A stretch of 10,212 bases of DNA from CAZVBV01 sp964513975 (GTDB taxonomy: Bacteria; Patescibacteriota; Gracilibacteria; UBA4473), in contig CAZEON010000047.1 of assembly GCA_964513975.1 (NCBI GenBank), positions 1 through 10,212 on the forward strand, given 5' to 3'. Positions 5,927-10,212 of this stretch are shown in pieces. The notes under the pieces were generated by a model. It did no database searches. It had not been told where the DNA came from and saw only the letters and a list, made by a program, of their open reading frames with translations. The translations under genes and the position numbers were made by a program. How positions within the stretch are numbered: the first letter of the stretch is position 1; each line of letters begins with the position of its first letter.

Positions 5927-7590
5927 TAGTTTACGGCTTCGAGATAACATTTTTCACAGAAAATATTCTCACTCGCATCTGGGGTAAATGTTGATTGAAC
6001 CTTTGCTTGGCATTTATCACAATCCCGTTCATAGAGTTCTTTTGGGTTTCTCAATTTCATTCGTGAAGAGTACCGACAATCAGGACAAGAGGTTGGAATC
6101 GGCAATCTCATCTTTCGATAGAGACTCAGTTCAAGCGCTTGTAGTCGATAATTCTTGGAACAAACAGTACACGCAAGTGCTTCATTAAGGATATCGTCCC
6201 CTACGTCTTCAATCCTGTCTGGAATACTGTATATTTGCGGATTTGTTTCTCTATCAATATCCTCTCCCCATCGCCAACCGCGAGCTTTCACTTCCGTCTG
6301 AGTCAATGGGAAATAATCCTGTGCCACAGTGTCATTGTATGGAAATGGAGAGATTGTAACGGGAAAGAATTTTCCCCACTCGCTTGTGCGTTGCATGGAT
6401 TTAATAATTCGCGCGACCTCTTTCTCATATTCATCTTTCTTATATTCTTTATTAAAAATGCAGTACTGCTTATTTCGCAATCCCACACATCCGAAACAGT
6501 TTTTACAAGAGAAGCACTGCTCGCAATACCACATATCAGAACTGTAAAAAATGTAGAGACAAAAATGACAGTTAAATGTATCCATTGTCCCGAGCGTAAA
6601 GTAGGACAACTGCGACCCTGTATACATGTTGGAACTATCGAGAATGTCTTTCGCATCCACCGAGAGTTGAACATGCTTACAATCTTCCCCGTGCATCATG
6701 TCATAACATTCCTGGCAGTTTTTTGAATTGGTAATAAAATCCCCCGTACAATTTTCTACGTTTATCACGTTGGCATATTTGTAAGTTCGTTTTTTTCTTA
6801 GATTATCAAAGAGCTCTTTCGCTTTCTGAATATGCTTGTGGTCTAATAAAAAGTCATTCACCCGTTTTTCGTATTCTTCTCGTGACAATTTTTCATTCAT
6901 GAAGTGATACTCTTTTTGTACTAAGTTCGTACAGAGAAAGCAGTGATGACATCCTCGACAATCATCACAAAACCAGCAGTCGTGACAACCCTGTGAGTAA
7001 TACACCCATTTGCAGTCGTAACACTTCTCAACACTAAAACACTCGTACAAAAGCTCTGATTTATACGCAAAGGAAGTGTCCATCACACTCGTGCAATACT
7101 GCAACATTTTCCCATGCAAACAGTCCTCACAGTAATCCGAAGAGTTCACAAGAAAGCAATTTTTCGATTCTCCAATAGAAGTTGCATACGGACAATTCTC
7201 ATTATTCGATCCCACGAGTCCTGCGTAGGGAACATCCTTTTGTAATTCATGAAATTGCTGGAAAAAAGGTTTCGTGTCATCGAAATTGCGTGAAAAATTA
7301 ATCGCTTCCCAGCTATCAGAAAACCAGTCTTTTCGTTCGCAAACCTTAAGTCCTGAATCCATTCTATAAACAGACACCAATGGTTTTCCTGAAAATGAAT
7401 TTTTATTGCGAAACAAAAATTGCTCGTTTCTGTGTGCTGTTCGTTGTCGTGCACGTTCGGTTGGAGAAATGTCGGGCAATGGAATTTCAAATTTCTCCCC
7501 TGCAAATGTCGGAGCAATATTTTTCAAAAAATCCTGCTCGAAATCCGTGATCTCGAACTCTTGATTTGATATCGCACAAACTTTTTTTAT
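5926..7590 (-). CDS. Cys-rich double-zinc-module protein, copy C (first of the tandem, probable AUA start)
   Basis: This paralogue has about 554 residues and about 37 cysteines. The first conventional start is a TTG at 7527, but the frame is open upstream, and codons 7590-7528 encode IKKVCAISNQEFEITDF, matching the N-termini MKKICAVSGVAFEITDG and MKKTCAVSGGEFEITDG of the sister copies. The only codon at the homologous position is ATA (7590-7588), overlapping the pdxT stop as ATAA. No ATG, GTG or TTG exists between it and the upstream in-frame TGA. The N-module is degenerate: it keeps C5 and one late Cys (about C84), while C33 became S and the KCxxC pair became NSFS, with about ten extra residues before PLP. 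The solenoid and the eight-Cys C-module are intact. Function is unknown. Confidence 0.88.
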   Translation of the reverse strand: MKKVCAISNQEFEITDFEQDFLKNIAPTFAGEKFEIPLPDISPTERARQRTAHRNEQFLFRNKNSFSGKPLVSVYRMDSGLKVCERKDWFSDSWEAINFSRNFDDTKPFFQQFHELQKDVPYAGLVGSNNENCPYATSIGESKNCFLVNSSDYCEDCLHGKMLQYCTSVMDTSFAYKSELLYECFSVEKCYDCKWVYYSQGCHDCWFCDDCRGCHHCFLCTNLVQKEYHFMNEKLSREEYEKRVNDFLLDHKHIQKAKELFDNLRKKRTYKYANVINVENCTGDFITNSKNCQECYDMMHGEDCKHVQLSVDAKDILDSSNMYTGSQLSYFTLGTMDTFNCHFCLYIFYSSDMWYCEQCFSCKNCFGCVGLRNKQYCIFNKEYKKDEYEKEVARIIKSMQRTSEWGKFFPVTISPFPYNDTVAQDYFPLTQTEVKARGWRWGEDIDRETNPQIYSIPDRIEDVGDDILNEALACTVCSKNYRLQALELSLYRKMRLPIPTSCPDCRYSSRMKLRNPKELYERDCDKCQAKVQSTFTPDASENIFCEKCYLEAVN

Positions 7591-8114
7591 CGCCCCAAAA
7601 AATACTCATGAATGCGAGTTTCCGCAAGTATTTCCGGATGAAATGTACCAATAAGAAAATTCCGATCTTCAACCAACACGGGATCTTTTTCGCATGAAGC
7701 GAGTACCGTGACGTTCTTCCCGACCTTTTCGATCCGAGGCGCACGAATAAACACTCCCTTTAAATTCTTAAATTTAGGTGAAGTCAGATCCGTTGTGAAG
7801 GACTCCTGTTGTGCCCCGTACGCATTCCGATCGATAGTAATATCAGCGCCAAACTTTGCGCAGAGAATGGCTCCCGCACAAGTTCCAAACACTCGTAATT
7901 GATTATTCGTAATTGATAATTGAATCGTCTCCCACATACCGAATTCTCTCAACAATTTCTCCATCGTCCCACTCTCTCCCCCAGGAATGATCAAATGCGT
8001 GAGACCTTCAAGATCTGCAAGCGAACGCACCCAGACATATTCAACACCAAGAAGATCAAGCACTTCTCCGTGTTCTGCGAATGAACCTTGTAATGCCAAT
8101 ACGCCTATTTTCAT
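7587..8114 (-). CDS. pdxT: PLP synthase glutaminase subunit PdxT
   Basis: The 175-residue class I glutamine amidotransferase hydrolyses glutamine and passes ammonia to PdxS for pyridoxal 5'-phosphate synthesis. The GVLALQGSFAEH start, PGGESGTM (44-51), nucleophile C79 in GTCAGAI, RNAYG (96-100), FIRAP (122-126) and the H159/E161 pair in TFHPE are all present, so the enzyme should be active. It is about 20 residues shorter than typical PdxT. About 11 are missing between C79 and the His/Glu pair (the AK-to-DITI stretch), and the C-terminal helix is short. Residues 63-73 (IQLSITNNQL region) are encoded by a heptanucleotide repeat. No Shine-Dalgarno is present; a TATTAT box 6 bases before the ATG suggests a leaderless message. 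The stop overlaps the start of copy C. Confidence 0.95.
   Translation of the reverse strand: MKIGVLALQGSFAEHGEVLDLLGVEYVWVRSLADLEGLTHLIIPGGESGTMEKLLREFGMWETIQLSITNNQLRVFGTCAGAILCAKFGADITIDRNAYGAQQESFTTDLTSPKFKNLKGVFIRAPRIEKVGKNVTVLASCEKDPVLVEDRNFLIGTFHPEILAETRIHEYFLGR
7891..7925 (-). repeat. Heptanucleotide repeat inside pdxT
   Basis: Five 7-base units lie on the + strand: ACTCGTA, ATTGATT, ATTCGTA, ATTGATA, ATTGAAT. In the pdxT frame they encode part of the helix and strand just before the catalytic GTCAG loop. The protein is close to normal length here, so the repeat appears to have replaced or overwritten local sequence rather than simply lengthened it. Confidence 0.65.
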
Positions 8115-8120
8115 AAATAC

Positions 8121-8126
8121 ATAATA
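8121..8126 (-). promoter_or_regulatory. Possible -10 box of pdxT
   Basis: TATTAT on the minus strand ends 6 bases before the pdxT ATG, the spacing expected for a transcript that starts at the ATG. No good -35 is visible; that position falls inside the neighbouring palindromic element. It would let pdxT and the Cys-rich genes be transcribed independently of pdxS. Confidence 0.35.
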
Positions 8127-8130
8127 AACC

Positions 8131-8271
8131 CGTCATTCTCGCTTGGCGAGAATCCTGTAAATAAATATCGTTTATATAGAACGAAGCGAACAACTGATGT
8201 AAATCTGGCGCTTAACGCTTTCACACATAAATATACCCAACAATAAGATCCTGAAACAAGTTCAGGATGAC
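8131..8271. mobile_element. MITE-like palindromic element between pdxS and pdxT
   Basis: The 141-base spacer segment is bounded by GTCATTCT (8132-8139) and AGGATGAC (8264-8271), inverted repeats matching at 7 of 8 positions. Each end is also a hairpin: ATTCTCGC/GCGAGAAT with a TTG loop (8135-8153) and ATCCTGAA/TTCAGGAT with a 5-base loop (8248-8268). The interior shares GAAGCGAACAACT and CGCTTAACGCTTT with the element at 9215-9387. No transposase is encoded. Confidence 0.65.
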
Positions 8272-8281
8272 AAGAAAAAAA

Positions 8282-8302
8282 TTGAAAATTGAAAATTGAA
8301 AA
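8282..8302 (-). repeat. Heptanucleotide repeat after pdxS
   Basis: TTGAAAA is repeated three times in tandem. In the pdxS direction the stop is followed by AGGG and then ATTTTCA units ending in a run of seven T. It could double as a weak transcription end, but there is no hairpin directly before the T run. Confidence 0.75.
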
Positions 8303-8309
8303 TTTCCCT

Positions 8310-9170
8310 TCATCGTTCAGCATATTTGGTTTCGAGTGTTTCCATTTCATCGCCCTTCATCGCTGTTCCCAAACCCGATGAAACACGAGCCAAGATTTCT
8401 GGTTTGTCATAATTCATGGTCGCTTCCACAATGGCTTTGGCCATCTTTTCTGGATTCTCTGATTCAAATATCCCTGATCCCACAAACACACCTTCCGCTC
8501 CTAACTGCATCATCAATGCTGCATCGGCTGGTGTTGCGATTCCTCCTGCAACGAATGTCACCACTGGAAGTCTTCCTGTCTCAAACACACCTTGAACACA
8601 TTTTTTGTTCACATTGTATTCTTTGGCTTTCGCTTCGATATTTTTTTCTGTGAGCAATCCGATTTCTTTTTGAATTTCCGTCCAGTGTTTGACCGCCTCA
8701 ACAATATTGCCCGTTCCTGCTTCCCCTTTGGTACGAATCATGGCAGCCCCTTCTTCTAATCGTCGTAGTGCTTCTCCTAAATTTCTCGCTCCGCACACAA
8801 ATGGCAATTTGAAAATTGTTTTCTCAATGTGGGCATCGTTGTCCGCCGGTGTCAGCACTTCTGATTCATCGATGAAGTCTATATCGAGTGACTCCAAGAT
8901 TTGTGCTTCCACGAAGTGCCCAATCCGCACTTTCGCCATTACAGGAATTGAAACCGCTTTTTTAATTTCGGTAATCATGGTCGGATCTGACATCCGTGCC
9001 ACCCCTCCATCTTTTCGAATTTGAGAAGGAATGCGCTCCAGTGCCATAACAGCAACCGCTCCTGCTTTCTCCGCGATCTTCGCCTGCTCGACATTCATAA
9101 CGTCCATAATAACCCCGCCCTTGAGCATCTGGGCAAGTCCCGATTTGAGTTCAAATGTGTTCTTTTCCAT
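8310..9170 (-). CDS. pdxS: PLP synthase lyase subunit PdxS
   Basis: The complete 286-residue TIM-barrel synthase condenses a pentose phosphate, glyceraldehyde 3-phosphate and ammonia (supplied by PdxT) into pyridoxal 5'-phosphate. Visible landmarks are GGVIMDVMN with D23, ERIPSQIRKDGGVARM (45-60), the imine-forming K80 in MAKVRIGHFVEAQ, DFIDESEVLTPAD (98-110), the second active lysine K148 in RTKGEAGTG, the phosphate loop FVAGGIATPADAALMMQLGAEGVF-type region (about 207-230), and GSGIF. Length and sequence are fully typical. It is separated from pdxT by 195 bases of repeats, although the two are usually adjacent. There is no Shine-Dalgarno; a promoter close to the ATG is proposed. In a reduced genome this implies the cell makes its own vitamin B6. 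Confidence 0.98.
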   Translation of the reverse strand: MEKNTFELKSGLAQMLKGGVIMDVMNVEQAKIAEKAGAVAVMALERIPSQIRKDGGVARMSDPTMITEIKKAVSIPVMAKVRIGHFVEAQILESLDIDFIDESEVLTPADNDAHIEKTIFKLPFVCGARNLGEALRRLEEGAAMIRTKGEAGTGNIVEAVKHWTEIQKEIGLLTEKNIEAKAKEYNVNKKCVQGVFETGRLPVVTFVAGGIATPADAALMMQLGAEGVFVGSGIFESENPEKMAKAIVEATMNYDKPEILARVSSGLGTAMKGDEMETLETKYAER

Positions 9171-9177
9171 TGATGCG

Positions 9178-9206
9178 ATTGTACGAATTCAGTAAGAAAT
9201 TGAAAA
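9178..9206 (-). promoter_or_regulatory. Possible promoter of pdxS
   Basis: On the minus strand TACAAT (9183 to 9178) lies 7 bases before the ATG, with TTTTCA (9206 to 9201) 17 bases further up as a 4-of-6 match to TTGACA. The position predicts a leaderless transcript. It lies just outside the MITE-like element. Confidence 0.4.
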
Positions 9207-9214
9207 CAAAACCT

Positions 9215-9387
9215 CGTCATTCTGGTTCTCGCCGTCGCGTAGCCACGCTATGGCGAAGCACGGTGCCCAGAATCGTTCCAATTATCCTCCTATATGAAGA
9301 GTGAAACGAAAAACTCACAAAAGGGCACCGCTAAACGCTTTTAAATAAGATATCTCCTCACCAGATCTCCGCCAAGCGAGGATGACG
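9215..9387. mobile_element. MITE-like palindromic element between the transporter gene and pdxS
   Basis: The 173 bases are bounded by CGTCATTCT (9215-9223) and AGGATGACG (9379-9387), inverted at 8 of 9 positions. The left end folds as ATTCTGG/CCAGAAT (9219-9225 with 9267-9273) around CGCC/GGCG (9230-9233 with 9252-9255) and GCGT/ACGC (9237-9240 with 9245-9248). The right end folds as TCCTC/GAGGA (9355-9359 with 9378-9382). The interior resembles that of the 8131-8271 element (GAAACGAAAAACT, CGCTAAACGCTTT). There is no coding capacity. Confidence 0.65.
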
Positions 9388-9407
9388 GGATAGCAAAGAT
9401 TGTTCAT

Positions 9408-9435
9408 TCGAAAATCGGCAATCGAAAATTGCCCC
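9408..9435 (-). terminator. Hairpin and heptamer repeat after the transporter stop
   Basis: Directly after the TAG, the minus strand reads GGGG and then a 6-bp stem GGCAAT/ATTGCC with a 5-base loop (9417-9433), followed by GATTTTCG. CGA recurs every 7 bases (9424, 9417, 9410), so the hairpin is built from heptanucleotide units. A weak intrinsic terminator is possible; the T run is only four. Confidence 0.45.
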
Positions 9436-10212
9436 CTACTCGTCCACCTTCCTCTGTACTGGAATCGGTCCTATATCCGACAGATTTTCCACCACCAATT
9501 CTTTCCCAACACGTGGTGTTTTCTTTAAGAAAAATATAATGGCAATCATCGGAAGTACAAACGCAATCACTAACCGAACCGCCATCAGAATTCCAAGTTC
9601 CCCATAATTAGCCTCAACTAAAACATGTCCTGTTTGATCCAAAACTTCCCTCGTAACTTCAAATATTTGATTCAAATACTTTGTCAAAATCTGTCCTCCT
9701 GACAACGCCAAATTCATGAGAGATGCCCCAATCGCAAACCACGTCCCCCGATACCCAGCAGGCGCATAAAATGCCAGCAACGCCAAAAGTGGCACCATCG
9801 ATATATTTATCAAAGGACTCCCCAACGCCGTATCAAAAAGCGCAACCGTCTGTGCACTCATCCCCAGCATATCGTGCACTCCGAGATACAGTCCAATCTC
9901 TGGCAAGGCCATAATCGTCTCCATGCACACAAGAAAAATCAACACCGAACGAATCGGTTTATTCGCAATGAAATCGGAAAAAAACCACAACACCAAGAGC
10001 GCTACCAGTGCTCCCAGTTGCGCGAGTATCCCAAAGAATGCCTGATTAAATCCAAGCTGATCGATCATCCACCACTGGAGTCCAGGACCCGTGTAGGGTG
10101 TGAGTCGATAGAGAAAAAGAACCAAGAGTGTCAGTGCCAATATGCGAAATTTTGCGCGCGGAAGTTCTTTGGTGATGATGACCATCATCGCCGACAACAG
10201 AACAAGTGAAAC
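9436..10212 (-). CDS. MFS transporter, BT1 (folate-biopterin)-like, C-terminal half, partial
   Basis: The frame is open through the right edge, so the 5' half lies outside the window; 258 residues are visible. They form six hydrophobic segments: LALTLLVLFLYRLTP, FGILAQLGALVALLVLWFF, SVLIFLVCMETIMALP, the SMVPLLALLAFYAP region, FAIGASLMNLALSGGQIL and AVRLVIAFVLPMIAIIFFL. These fit helices 7-12 of a 12-helix MFS protein. The pattern P-GPGLQWW-MIDQLGF, then KPIRSVLIFL, then YRGTWFAIGASLMNLA-x-SGGQ resembles the BT1 family, whose known members move folates or pterins. That substrate is an inference and could be wrong. The tail is short and charged. An internal TTG at 10197 is not taken as the start because coding continues upstream with VSLVL. 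Confidence 0.85.
   Translation of the reverse strand, partial: VSLVLLSAMMVIITKELPRAKFRILALTLLVLFLYRLTPYTGPGLQWWMIDQLGFNQAFFGILAQLGALVALLVLWFFSDFIANKPIRSVLIFLVCMETIMALPEIGLYLGVHDMLGMSAQTVALFDTALGSPLINISMVPLLALLAFYAPAGYRGTWFAIGASLMNLALSGGQILTKYLNQIFEVTREVLDQTGHVLVEANYGELGILMAVRLVIAFVLPMIAIIFFLKKTPRVGKELVVENLSDIGPIPVQRKVDE

Noticed and set aside
2589..7590. Read the Cys-rich region as one gene broken by frameshifts
   Set aside because: Each unit has a complete N-module, core and C-module and a proper stop/start overlap, so these are three genes.
8111..8350. 79-codon minus-strand frame between pdxS and pdxT
   Set aside because: It translates the heptamer repeat and the MITE-like palindromes (CHPELVSGS-type peptide), a common false ORF from such repeats, and overlaps the end of pdxS.
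1..10212. Alternative genetic code (TGA = Gly)
   Set aside because: TGA ends pdxS, the nuclease and copy B exactly at the expected C-termini, and conserved glycines use GGN codons.
1..10212. CRISPR array
   Set aside because: The repeats present are 7-base tandems or single palindromes; no regularly spaced 20-40 base repeats with unique spacers are seen.

Overview
The window reads as AT-rich, compact bacterial chromosome. I infer a Patescibacteria/CPR-type genome, possibly Peregrinibacteria-like. The grounds are tightly packed genes with 1-4 base stop/start overlaps, a family of very cysteine-rich proteins that I associate with candidate-phyla genomes, and small repeat elements in the few spacers. 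TGA ends several conserved genes at the expected C-terminus, including pdxS, the secreted nuclease and the middle Cys-rich gene. This argues against the TGA=Gly code of Gracilibacteria/Absconditabacteria. The lineage cannot be proven from the window alone.

Layout. 1-1893 is on the + strand: a small GIY-YIG domain protein (61-306), a coupled lysine-rich unknown protein (303-617), a 373-base spacer full of inverted repeats (618-990), and a secreted membrane-anchored protein resembling the post-VWA part of VIT/VWA proteins (991-1893). Everything from 1989 to the right edge is on the - strand. In transcription order it runs: a BT1-like MFS transporter (cut by the window edge), pdxS, pdxT, three tandem Cys-rich paralogues (called here crpC, crpB and crpA for convenience only), and a secreted lipoprotein nuclease.

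How the genes fit together. PdxS and PdxT form the two-subunit PLP synthase (deoxyxylulose-5-phosphate-independent vitamin B6 route). The pdxT stop overlaps the first codon of crpC, crpC overlaps crpB (TAATG), crpB overlaps crpA (ATGA), and the nuclease follows after 39 bases with a good Shine-Dalgarno. The five genes from pdxT to the nuclease therefore look co-transcribed and partly translationally coupled. The three Cys-rich proteins (about 37-44 Cys each) share one architecture: a zinc-ribbon-like module at the N-terminus, a central Cys solenoid, and a second copy of the same zinc module at the C-terminus. Their function is unknown to me.

The most interesting signals are: (i) the Cys-rich tandem and its gap-free internal duplication; (ii) an apparent AUA start codon for crpC; (iii) a 51-base palindromic element inserted in frame inside crpB; (iv) period-7 tandem repeats abutting the stop codon of four genes and also captured inside pdxT; (v) two related MITE-like elements on either side of pdxS.
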